DNA from: Hydractinia symbiolongicarpus
Lineage: Eukaryota > Cnidaria > Hydrozoa > Anthoathecata > Hydractiniidae
Reading direction: 5' to 3'
DNA length: 64,000 bases
Assembly: GCF_029227915.1 (NCBI RefSeq)
Contig: NC_079881.1
Span: forward strand, 11,011,501-11,075,500
Under the pieces are notes generated by a model. That model was not told the origin of the DNA. It did no database searches and worked only from the letters and a program-made list of their open reading frames with translations. Position numbers and translations under genes: made by a program. Shown here piece by piece: positions 34,983-43,743 of the stretch. Every line of letters starts with the position of its first letter. Positions within the stretch are counted from its first letter, which is position 1.

Positions 34983-36263
34983 CTAACGCTTTGTAACCAT
35001 GTAGGTGTGTATCAGACCTCCGATTCCAACTATCAAAGCCCAAAGGTTTTGACTGAACCAACCAACGGCCTCCTTTGCTCTATTTAGGATCCACGATACG
35101 ATGGATCCAATTATACCCGGTAGTGATGCGGCTGCGGCACTGGCTAATCTACCCAGGAGAGATCCTAGTGCGCTCAGCTTGTTCTTTATCCATTCCCTCG
35201 CACCACCTTCGGTTTTTTCATGATTTTTTGTATTACCGGTGGATGACCCCCCACCCCCTGGTGTCAAAGCTTCTACTAGAAGGCCGATAACCATACCAAA
35301 TGCCGTTAGTACACTGACAACGGTGATACCCTGCTCACGGAATAGCGTTCGTATCTTTTCACCCAATGCTGTATCTTTGCTAAGTACCTTGGCGATTGTC
35401 TCCTTTATGCTTTTTATCTGGGTGTTAAGTTTACCCTTGAGGATATTGATGGCCTTCTGGTTAGCCTCCAACAGATCGTTTAGCTTTTCCAACTCCTCAG
35501 CCTTCTTCTCCCTCTGTTCATCCGTGTATGAGGAATCTTCCAACTCCTTCAACTTCATTTGTTCCTTCTCGATGTTGTGTTCGAGCTGAACCTTTTTTGC
35601 AACTTCATTCTGAAGATTTCCTCGTATGTTTCTCAATGATTCATTAAATCCTAGCAATTCACGCACAGGATATCCAAACATATCACCGGTCTGGGTTGCT
35701 TCATGGTCTACAGATTGTTGTTTGACCAGCGATACCAGGTCCTCCGCACTGTTCACCACATCTCCAGATATTGTTTCTAATTCTATATTGGTCGCTGTTT
35801 CTATTTTATCAGGTGACGGTAGTCTCTCTTCTATTTTGTTTAGCCTAGCGGCCTGTCGGGGGGTTATACTACCTTTCGGTATATCAAACCCCAAACTGCG
35901 CAGCCTTTTCTTGCCCAGTAGATCTGCAATGGTACCGGTAGACCTTAGAGATCCACCATGTGTCAGCGGTCTATCATCACCCTTGTAGTATAATTCACCA
36001 CCACGAATCTCAAACAGATCGGTATGTATCACACTCGGGTCCTCGTTTGGATATTTAGTTAATAGCACCTCATAGAGTGATTTAACCCGCTCACTAGTAA
36101 CTCTAGCGCGTTGAGAGGAGCCTCCACCGAATGATGTCTCCTTTTCATCAGGTGTGTGTATCTGTACCCGTGTGCGTTCCTTCGGTACCAGGGGCGTGGT
36201 TTCATCGGCACCCTCGTCGGTTTGACCATGGTCACCAAACGGATCAATATCAATGTCCGCCAT
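34983..36263 (-). CDS. Polinton conserved protein, 426 residues, coiled coil plus membrane helices
   Basis: I chose the start at 36263 (MADIDIDPFGDHG). The frame is open 115 codons further, but that part is the antisense of the next gene. An acidic N-terminus leads into a globular domain with YPNEDPSVIHTDLFEIRGGE, then TIADLLGKKRLRSLGFDIPK and SITPRQAARLNKIEERLPS. After that come a long coiled coil (about residues 210-290), a hydrophobic helix (VVSVLTAFGMVIGLLVEAL), a GGGG linker and a C-terminal hydrophobic hairpin ending in a Trp-rich membrane helix. The family is familiar from cnidarian Polintons but has no known function. The layout suggests a virion membrane or membrane-remodelling protein (inference). 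Confidence 0.75.
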   Translation of the reverse strand: MADIDIDPFGDHGQTDEGADETTPLVPKERTRVQIHTPDEKETSFGGGSSQRARVTSERVKSLYEVLLTKYPNEDPSVIHTDLFEIRGGELYYKGDDRPLTHGGSLRSTGTIADLLGKKRLRSLGFDIPKGSITPRQAARLNKIEERLPSPDKIETATNIELETISGDVVNSAEDLVSLVKQQSVDHEATQTGDMFGYPVRELLGFNESLRNIRGNLQNEVAKKVQLEHNIEKEQMKLKELEDSSYTDEQREKKAEELEKLNDLLEANQKAINILKGKLNTQIKSIKETIAKVLSKDTALGEKIRTLFREQGITVVSVLTAFGMVIGLLVEALTPGGGGSSTGNTKNHEKTEGGAREWIKNKLSALGSLLGRLASAAAASLPGIIGSIVSWILNRAKEAVGWFSQNLWALIVGIGGLIHTYMVTKR

Positions 36264-36303
36264 TATTTTATTTAGAGGATAGTTTTTTCTTAAGATAATA
36301 GAA
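36264..36303. promoter_or_regulatory. Second divergent promoter region
   Basis: 40 AT-rich bases between the minus-strand 426-residue gene and the plus-strand 155-residue gene; probably a shared bidirectional promoter, by position. Confidence 0.45.
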
Positions 36304-36771
36304 ATGGCCGAGCATTCTAGTCCCGGAGAAATGTTTAAAACAGATATATCCAATTCCCAACTTGAGGAGCTGCTGAAATTACGAGGTAAGTTCCATGATA
36401 GGATATACAAATACGGCAAATCTCTGACCATATTGGCGCTTATGGAGGGTATATCCGATACCGTGGCCGTTACCAGCTCGATAGCGACCGCAGCGACCAT
36501 TATTAGAAAAGGCCGCGCAGTTTGGGGTTCGGGTATGTGTCTATTAAGCTCTGCTTCATGTGCGGTTACCACCGAATATGTTAAGATATATCGGGAGAAA
36601 CTTAACAAAGTCAGAGCCTCATGTCACGTTGTACAAAATGCCATCGATGTGTTCGATAAAACGCTACCAAACAGCCGGTACATCTGTAGAGCCGATTTTG
36701 AAAGTTTGTGTGATACATATCACAGAACTCTCGAGGATCTAGATAAACTAGATATAGGTTATTTAGAGTAA
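36304..36771 (+). CDS. Polinton hydrophobic-hairpin protein A, 155 residues
   Basis: Paralog of the next gene: both have MAE at the start, an NSQLEEL[L/I]KL segment and a helical K-rich region. Both continue with a central hydrophobic stretch rich in Ala, Thr, Ile and Gly, then Y[R/Q]xKL[N/D]KV and a C-terminal helical domain. The hydrophobic centre here is shorter and carries charged residues (RKGR), so the copy has diverged. Possibly a membrane-inserting structural protein; function unknown. Confidence 0.7.
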   Translation: MAEHSSPGEMFKTDISNSQLEELLKLRGKFHDRIYKYGKSLTILALMEGISDTVAVTSSIATAATIIRKGRAVWGSGMCLLSSASCAVTTEYVKIYREKLNKVRASCHVVQNAIDVFDKTLPNSRYICRADFESLCDTYHRTLEDLDKLDIGYLE

Positions 36772-36794
36772 AGTTTTTTTCTTTGTAGTAACCA

Positions 36795-37388
36795 ATGGCA
36801 GAGATTTATCCGAAGCTACCCACGGCTCCTGAGTATTCGAGCGAGCAAGACAAGTTTAACACAAATACAGTTAATTCCCAACTTGAGGAGTTGATAAAAT
36901 TAAAAAACAAATTCAACACAAAGTATGAGAAATACAACAAGGCATTAAACCGATTAGTGCTTTTAAATGCCGGCGCGGGCACCCTAACCATTGCCTCCGG
37001 TATTGGTTCAATAGTAACGGGCGCTACCCTTATTGGAATCCCTGTTTCTGTCGGATTGGGTGGTGTGGCCCTATCTGGCTCTATTTCCACCGGCATTATC
37101 ACAGCCATGATTAAAAGATATCAGAGCAAACTTGACAAAGTCATGAAATTATATGATGTTGCAACATCGGCCATTGCAGTGTTTGAAAACTCCTTCTCAC
37201 GGGCGCTGAATAATGATGACATTAGTCACATTGAATTTCAAACCCTGTGCGGTATATACTACGAAGCTCTGGACAAAATTACGAAAACCGACAGAAAGAT
37301 GGAGAGCGAAACGCGCAACCAGTTTGAAAAAAGTCTAATGGCCGAGGTCCAAAGCCTCAGAAAGACGGTAAATCAGGAACAAAGTTAG
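36795..37388 (+). CDS. Polinton hydrophobic-hairpin protein B, 197 residues
   Basis: A helical N-terminus with NSQLEELIKLKNKFNTKYEK leads into a Gly/Ala/Ile-rich hydrophobic hairpin (about residues 55-110, with GAGTLTIASGIGSIVTGATL and VGLGGVALSGSIS). A helical C-terminus follows with KRYQSKLDKVMKLYD and a final charged coiled segment. The family is abundant in cnidarian genomes and belongs to Polintons. The glycine-rich hairpin resembles membrane-active or pore-associated segments in general shape only. It is a tandem duplicate of the preceding gene, 23 bases apart. Confidence 0.75.
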   Translation: MAEIYPKLPTAPEYSSEQDKFNTNTVNSQLEELIKLKNKFNTKYEKYNKALNRLVLLNAGAGTLTIASGIGSIVTGATLIGIPVSVGLGGVALSGSISTGIITAMIKRYQSKLDKVMKLYDVATSAIAVFENSFSRALNNDDISHIEFQTLCGIYYEALDKITKTDRKMESETRNQFEKSLMAEVQSLRKTVNQEQS

Positions 37389-37537
37389 TAATGTGTGCCT
37401 GCATACCATTAGCATATTTCGTGTGCTATTTGAAAAATTAATATTTGAAAGTAAGGCGGTTTGTGACATTATGTGGCGCGATCGTCCCGAGCCATAGCGG
37501 CCCTATCTGCCGACCGCCCTGTGCGATCCCCGGCATC

Positions 37538-37562
37538 ATCTTTACCAGATACAGGTAAAGAT
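37538..37562. terminator. Hairpin between convergent genes and integrase 3' end
   Basis: ATCTTTACC and GGTAAAGAT (9 bp stem) surround a seven-base loop, with a T-rich run beyond. The 200 base gap between the 197-residue gene and the integrase is otherwise GC-rich and non-coding. Confidence 0.65.
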
Positions 37563-37588
37563 ACTTTTTTATGTATCGTCCCCCTTTT

Positions 37589-38572
37589 TCACCAACCTTG
37601 CACATAATCAGTAGGTAATTCTGTATCTTCAGGTATTAACATCAATTCCTCTTTTACAAAAGCCCGTCCGGGTCCGTCTTGAACATAGTACATTACACGG
37701 TTACCAGGTTGCGCTATTACCTCACGCAATCTATATGTGTTTTTCGACCATATTCTATCGGTTGCCCGTCTCCGCCCATCATCATGCTCTTCACCGGGTT
37801 GTAGTAGATATCTATACAGGCCATCTTTAGGTAATTCTACTTCAGGTGGATAATTCTCTCGTTTAGCAAGAGGCACCTCTTTCATTATAATAGCATCTTT
37901 TGGTTTCATACCAATCATCTGCGTCTTTGTATCGTTTAGCCTATCAATCAGTTTATACAGATGCTTAACCCATGTAGATGATACCTTTTCCGAATCATTC
38001 AGTTCTTGAGCATCTTGTATTTTGAATAAATTTTCGGCAAGCATCTTGTTCAACGCCTCAACAAAAGCTGTGTGCGTATGCTTATATTTTGTAGTCGCCC
38101 TTTTAATTTCAACCTTATGCTTCTCCAACAGCTTTGTCACATCTGCTTTGAATTCTGAACCGTTATCACATTGGAAAGTTTTCGGATAAGTTAATGGTCC
38201 GGCCTTGTAGATGTCTTCAATCATAGCGGCAACCTCTTTGGCTTTCTTGGTCCTCAAAAGTCGGGCTACTTTGTATCTGGAAGCAGCATCGACTCCCGAC
38301 AAAATGTACTTATATTTATTACCATACAGTATGTCACCGGGCATGTATAATAAATCGAATTGATGTAAATCATTAGGGGTGGTAACTTCATAATGTGGTC
38401 TTTCAACATGTTTTGGAGCGGGTAAATGTACTTGCCAAAATGCTTGTTTTGATAGCCACTTCTTAATCTCCTTTGGCTTGAAACCGAATCCTCCTAAATT
38501 CTGAACAGCCTTTTGTCCTTTCCATAAATTTTGAGGTTGATAGTAAGTCTCTTGAAGTTTAGAGTTTGACAT
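37589..38572 (-). CDS. Polinton integrase (retroviral-type, DD35E), 327 residues
   Basis: The rve-fold core has all three acidic residues: Asp73 in QFDLLYMP, Asp136 in FQCDNGSEF and Glu172 in THTAFVEALNK, giving exactly DD(35)E spacing. A short basic N-terminal segment precedes the core. A C-terminal region with YVQDGPGRAFVKEELMLI resembles the chromodomain/SH3-like tail of these integrases. The gene is uninterrupted. It inserts the element and makes the 6 bp target duplication seen at the ends. It is the one core enzyme of this element that looks fully intact. Confidence 0.9.
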   Translation of the reverse strand: MSNSKLQETYYQPQNLWKGQKAVQNLGGFGFKPKEIKKWLSKQAFWQVHLPAPKHVERPHYEVTTPNDLHQFDLLYMPGDILYGNKYKYILSGVDAASRYKVARLLRTKKAKEVAAMIEDIYKAGPLTYPKTFQCDNGSEFKADVTKLLEKHKVEIKRATTKYKHTHTAFVEALNKMLAENLFKIQDAQELNDSEKVSSTWVKHLYKLIDRLNDTKTQMIGMKPKDAIIMKEVPLAKRENYPPEVELPKDGLYRYLLQPGEEHDDGRRRATDRIWSKNTYRLREVIAQPGNRVMYYVQDGPGRAFVKEELMLIPEDTELPTDYVQGW

Positions 38573-38674
38573 GTTTTATTTATGCACACCTTTATTTATC
38601 TCCTTTTTTGTTATGATGTGGTACGATAAAAGTGCTTAAAGTTTTTTTATATTTATATTTATATTAATATTAAA

Positions 38675-38944
38675 ATGTCAGACATGAATACCACACCAGA
38701 TTACAAATTGATGAAACTGAGAGAGTTGCGAGAGGTTGCTAAATCCCGTGGGGTGAAGTATATTGTGGGGATGAAAAAGGCTAAACTGGTTGAGGTGATT
38801 GAGAAGAATGATCTCGACCCATCCTACACCATCGATCTGGATACTAAGAAGGAACGGTACGGATACTGTTCAAGGTGGAGGTCGGACAACAGGGAGGCAT
38901 ATCTAAAATCTCAAAAACGTTATAACGACAAGAGATCCAAGTGA
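38675..38944 (+). CDS. SAP-like DNA-binding protein, 89 residues
   Basis: The segment YKLMKLRELREVAKSRGVKY followed by GMKKAKLVEVI matches the helix-extended-helix pattern of SAP/Rho-N type motifs, which bind DNA. The basic C-terminus carries SRWRSDNREAYLKSQKRYND. It stands alone between the divergent integrase and polB. It might coat or package DNA or help integration (inference). Perfect hairpin 10 bases after the stop. Confidence 0.6.
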   Translation: MSDMNTTPDYKLMKLRELREVAKSRGVKYIVGMKKAKLVEVIEKNDLDPSYTIDLDTKKERYGYCSRWRSDNREAYLKSQKRYNDKRSK

Positions 38945-38954
38945 TTGAGCATTT

Positions 38955-38978
38955 TTTGTTACTCATACGGGTAACAAA
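38955..38978. terminator. Hairpin after the SAP-like gene
   Basis: TTTGTTAC and GTAACAAA (8 bp stem, 8 base loop) lie just after the stop at 38944, with the same GTTAC/GTAAC core as the hairpins at 33014 and 34944. Confidence 0.65.
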
Positions 38979-39296
38979 TGTGGACCCTCGAGGTGCTGGT
39001 GGGTGGGTACCCATGGTGTATCGATGTATGTATCACAAAGCGTGTTTTTACTACAATTTAGCATGGTGGTTGCCCCACAAACGAGGACACTCATGACACT
39101 CCGACAAGATTTATAAAAAAAGGGTTAAAGATTTCGTAATCGTATATCATACACAAGCATGACTTCGAGAAATACGGTTGTTGAATTATTGACACCCACT
39201 ACAGTGTCAGCACCGGTTAGACCGGTACCCGCGCCGAGACCCGCCAGACCAGTACCAGCGCCGAGATACAAATCTCTAGAGGCGTTTCTTGGATCT

Positions 39297-39601
39297 ATAC
39301 CCGTACCAGCACCGAGACCCTTGAGATCCGGTACGGACATGGATATGTTTGAGCAGGAAGAAATGGCTAAAACTAGACCTCAGGTGAAAAGCAAGTTGAT
39401 TGAATGGAGAGACTGGTTAATAAATCATGTACCTAGGGCTATTAAGGAGAAAGCGAGTAAAGCTTTCAAAACCATGAAGGATAAGATCATGGGTTTGTAT
39501 AAAAAGGGCAGTGGAGAGGAAGAGGTGAAAGAGGAGGAAGAGGTGAAAGAGGAGGAAGAGGTGAAGGAGGAGGAAGAGGAGGAAAACCCCTATACCCCCA
39601 T
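39297..39601 (+). repeat. polB N-terminal module, copy 1
   Basis: Direct repeat partner of 42041-42296. It encodes PVPAP, MDMFEQEEMAKTRPQVKSKL, the Trp-containing amphipathic helix EWRDWLINH, Lys-rich helices, MGLYKK and an acidic linker ending NPYTP. This copy has a longer GAGGAAGAGGTGAAA run. Confidence 0.92.
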
Positions 39602-42040
39602 TGAAGAAGCTTTTGTAGGTTCATACAAACGTTTCAAAATAAACTCGGATGGTGGGAAGAATGTCAAGGTCTTTCTCGAAAAGGTCGAGCATGTCGTCAA
39701 GAGGTTGATGAGTGACGTGCTCGGGCAGAAGAAGTCATTGAAGACTCAGGCGACCTTGTGGGTGAAATGGGTAAAGGAGGACACCTGCTCGACCGATGCC
39801 CCGTGTGTACATGTCAACAAAGCGTTTAATAGTTATATGGAGATACTACATGCCCATGGTGACATTTCTGATGTTTTTGATCGTATGTGTAATAAGATAA
39901 TCGAGCAGATTGAAAACCCTGCTCTACCCGCCAGTGGGTTCACAATCGATAAAATCTTGCATATGCATGTTGATTTTCATAAGCTAAAATTAACGAGAGG
40001 TAGTTCTTACCTACCGCTGCCGGAGAATTTCAGTGGAAAGCGATCTGTGATTAATCCTAAAAATGAAGATGATGATGAATGTTTCAGATGGGCTATTATC
40101 GCCGCGCTTAACCACAATCTGATCAAAAGTAATCCTGAGCGTATCTCAATTCTTAAGAAGCATGATAAGTATAACTGGGATAGTCTAACTTTCCCAATGG
40201 CGCTAAATAAAATAGATTTGTTTGAGAGAAGGAACCCTGATGTCGCCGTGCATGTTTTGACAAAAGATGACATAGAGGGTGTCTATATGTGTCGAAAGTC
40301 GAAGCATCTTGACCGGGATGAGACGGTTGTTTTGTTTTTACTGTGTGAGGGGGAGAAGAGACATTACATCGCCGTTAAGAACTTGAGCGGTGTCCTGAGC
40401 AAGGCCAACTTAAAGCAAGAACATAAGGAGTTTTATTGCTTGAATTGTCTCTCTGGTTTTCCAAGCGAACAGAAAAGGGATGAGCACTTTGAGTATTGCA
40501 AGAATAACGATGCCGCTAAGATTCAACTCCCTAAAGAGGGTAGCACCCTAACCTTCACCGATGGTAAGTTTCAGCTCAAGGTTCCATTCATCATTTATGC
40601 CGATTTCGAAGCTTTTACACAAGAATTACCCGAGGATGAGAGAAAAGGCGGATCATCAACCGAGAAAGTTGGTAAACATGTCCCAACCGGATTCTGTTGT
40701 TATAGTAAATATGCTCATGGTGAAGTTCCCAACCCTCTTAATCTTTACCGTGGTGAGGACTGTGTTCCGCGCTTTGTAGATCATGTGGTTTCCGAGGCTG
40801 AAAGGTTATATAACATGTTTCCTCAGAAAGAAATGGATCCACTGACGGATGAGGAGCGTGACGGTTTCAATAGATCCGAGGTTTGCCACATTTGTATGAA
40901 GGAATTTGATGGTGATGATGACATCAAGGTTAGGGATCATTGTCATTTCACTGGTAAGTTTCGTGGAGCCGCCCATCAGGAATGTAATCTGCGATATAAG
41001 GTTCCTAATTATATTCCGGTTGTATTCCACAATCTGAGCGGATATGATGCGCATTTATTCATTAAGGAGCTTGCAAGGAAGTACGGAGAGGATGGTATGG
41101 GTGTAATCGCAGAGAATAAGGAGAAATATATTTCTTTCTCGACCGATGTTAAGGTTGGTGAATATATTAACAAAAATGGTGAGACTAAGGACAAAAAGAT
41201 AAAGCTAAGATTCATAGATTCGTTTAGATGTATGTCTAGCGGCTTGAACAATCTTAGTGCAAATCTCGCGGGTGTTAACAACATGAGATGTGATGAGTGT
41301 AGCTCAGGCTGCTCGTTTGAATATATTGATGAAAACTATATTGCTCACGGGAAATGTGGTGAATGCGATGTCGGTTGCAATAGAAATCTTGATAAGCAGA
41401 GTTTACTTGAAAAGTTCCGTAATATGCACACGGGAAACGATGAGCAGTTCAGGTTGCTGTTGAGAAAAGGTGTATACCCATATGAGTATGTTAACTCATT
41501 CGATAGGTTTAATGAAACTGAGCTCCCGTCAAAGGATGACTTTTATAGCGAGCTTAACATGAGTCACATCAGTGATGCTGACTATGAGCATGCTCAGAAG
41601 GTTTGGAAAGCCTTTGATATTAAGGATCTAGGTGAATATCATGACATCTATCTCAATACAGATGTTCTATTGCTCGCCGGTGTGTTTGAGACATTCAGAG
41701 AGACGTGTTTGAGATACTACAAACTAGATCCCGCGCATTTTTACACAACTCCTGGATTAACTTGGCAAGCATGTCTGAAAAAGACCAGGGTTAGTCTAGA
41801 TCTATTGTCTGATATTGAGATGGTCACGTTCATTGAAAGCGGTATTAGGGGTGGATTGTGTCAGGCTGTCCACCGCTACGCCATGGCCAACAATCCATAT
41901 ATGGGCGATATGTATAATACTTCGGAAGATACAACCTATCTGCAGTATCTTGATGCTAACAATCTGTATGGATGGGCCATGATACAGAAGATGCCCACCG
42001 GAGGGTTTGAGTGGGTTGATGACGTTAGTAAATTGCCCGA

Positions 42041-42296
42041 ACCCGTACCGGCACCCTCGAGATCCGGTACTAGCCAACAAGACATGGATATGTTCGAGCA
42101 GGAAGAAATGGCTAAAACTAGACCTCAGGTGAAAAGCAAGTTGATTGAATGGAGAGACTGGTTAATAAATCATTTACCTAGGGCTATTAAGGATAAAACA
42201 ACAAAAGCTTTCAAAACCATTAAGGATAAGATCATGGGTTTGTATAAAAAGGACAGTGGAGAGGAAGAGGTGAAAGAGGAAAATCCATATACTCCT
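42041..42296 (+). repeat. polB module, copy 2, inserted after motif A
   Basis: About 250 bp, roughly nine tenths identical to copy 1 by eye, beginning at the PVPAP codons and ending at NPYTP. It interrupts the palm between motif A and the EDGDRGYFLEVDVSYP stretch. About twenty further codons of unknown origin (HDPVTNTFNRVVNSP region) follow before normal polymerase sequence resumes. Confidence 0.9.
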
Positions 42297-43458
42297 AAAA
42301 GTTGTTCACGATCCTGTAACCAACACTTTCAATCGTGTGGTAAACTCTCCTAGGACGGGGAAGATAATGGTTTCCGATTTCACATCCGAACTTATTTCAA
42401 AATTAGCCGATGAAGATGGTGATAGGGGGTACTTCCTTGAGGTTGATGTTAGTTACCCACGGGAACTTAATGATTCTCATAACGACCTTCCTTTCATGCC
42501 CGAAAGGAAGGTTATCAATGGGGTCGAGAAGCTGACACCGTGTCTTTCGAGCAAGACAAACTCTATCATCCATATCCGTGCGCTTGATCAGGCGTTGAAG
42601 CATGGTCTTGTTCTTGATAAGGTTCATAGAGTCTTAAGATTTAATCAGAGTGCGTGGTTGAAGTCGTACATAGATTTTAACACTGATTTGCGTACTAAAT
42701 CAACTAATGACTTTGAGAAGGACTTTTTCAAGCTTATGAACAATTCGTTCTTTGGTAAGACAATGGAGAATCACAAGGATATACGCTTGGCTACGAAGAA
42801 GGATCAGTATGAGAAGCTGGTGATGAAGCCAAACTTCAAGGGTAGCACATGGTTCTCGGAAACACTGATGGGTGTAGAGATGTCCAAGATCAAGATCAAA
42901 ATGAATAAACCAATCTACCTGGGACTGGCAATTCTGGACATGTCCAAGATGATTATGTACGAGTTTCACTATGATTACATGAAACCGAAATATGGTGATG
43001 ACGTGAAACTGTGTTACATGGATACTGATTCATTCGTATACCACATCAAAACCAACGACTTTTACAGAGATATCGCCGATGATGTGTCCGACAGATTTGA
43101 CACATCGGGGTATGATAAGGAAGATGGTAGACCTCTACCATTAGGTTTGAATAAAAAGATCATTGGGCTGATGAAGGACGAGTTGGGTGGTAAGGTGATG
43201 GCTGAGTTTGTAGCCCTAAGAGCTAAGACCTATGCATACAAACAACTATGTGGTAGGGAGGGTAAGAGATGTAAGGGGGTGAAGAAATGTGTGGTAAGGG
43301 AGACCATAGGTTTCGCTGATTATAAGAGATGCCTGTTTGAGGGTGAGAACATTTACAGAACCCAAATGACATTTCGATCTATTAAGCATGATGTTCACAC
43401 AATAAAAACAAATAAACTGGCGCTCAATGCCGATGATGATAAACGCATAATTTTGGAA

Positions 43459-43737
43459 GATGGTATTACCACACTGGCTAGAGGCCATTATAGACACACA
43501 TATCACTATAATTTATAGGGCACGACAGATGAGGGTGGGGAGGGACCCATGGGACACGGCGGGGTGGAGGGGGTTTTGGACAGATATCGTTGATTTAACG
43601 GGGATGATCTATAATTTGACGTGGAATGGTACAGAATATTAATCGCTAAGGGGTGGTATGGGCCTTTTTTACGTTGATTTAACGTGGATGCCCGCTTATT
43701 TGACATGATTGCACCAACATCGGCATTTCCCTATCTC
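43459..43737 (-). repeat. Polinton right terminal inverted repeat
   Basis: Reverse complement of 28720-28999. It starts inside polB, so the polymerase C-terminus is part of the repeat. It is followed by the TACGAA duplication. Confidence 0.95.
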
Positions 43738-43743
43738 TACGAA

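Larger units (their letters stand above)
39159..43518 (+). pseudogene. polB: Polinton protein-primed DNA polymerase B, frameshifted, with internal module insertion
   Basis: The N-terminus has three PVPAPR proline motifs, then a basic amphipathic module (about residues 65-115) and an acidic repeat (EEEVKE). A Cys/His finger (CLNCLSGF...H..YC), exonuclease motifs I (YADFEAF), II (FHNLSGYDAHLFI) and III (YLNTDVLLLA) and a zinc motif (CHICMKEF...RDHCHFTG) follow. Polymerase motifs are A (YLDANNLYGWAM), B (KLMNNSFFGKTMEN) and C (YMDTDSF). Just after motif A a second copy of PVPAP plus the basic module (42041-42296) is inserted. At an A4 run (42297-42300) the frame shifts by one, so the first frame ends at 42353 and motifs B and C lie in the second. 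The last 19 codons are inside the right terminal repeat. Family: type B, organellar/viral, which replicates the element from its ends. Confidence 0.9.
28720..43737. mobile_element. Polinton/Maverick, 15.0 kb, with 6 bp target duplication
   Basis: Inverted ends begin AGAGATAGGGAAATGCCG. TACGAA stands on both sides (28714-28719 and 43738-43743), the 6 bp duplication typical of Polintons. The element carries the diagnostic set of protein-primed polB, retroviral-type integrase, A32-type packaging ATPase and major and minor jelly-roll capsid proteins. The base composition is visibly richer in GC than the host flanks. Intact ends and near-identical repeats suggest a young insertion, yet four genes carry single breaks. 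Relatives are called adintoviruses when treated as viruses of animals. Confidence 0.96.

Noticed and set aside
35075-35988. Plus-strand frames at 35075-35290, 35239-35589 and 35626-35988
   Set aside because: Shadows of the minus-strand 426-residue gene, with no independent signature.
36264-36608. N-terminal extension of the 426-residue Polinton gene
   Set aside because: This part is antisense to a credible gene (36304-36771) and lacks the family pattern; the start at 36263 fits better.
40007-43506. Minus-strand frames under polB (40007-40273, 40806-41284, 41802-42080, 42403-42969, 43246-43506)
   Set aside because: Antisense shadows of the polymerase coding frames.
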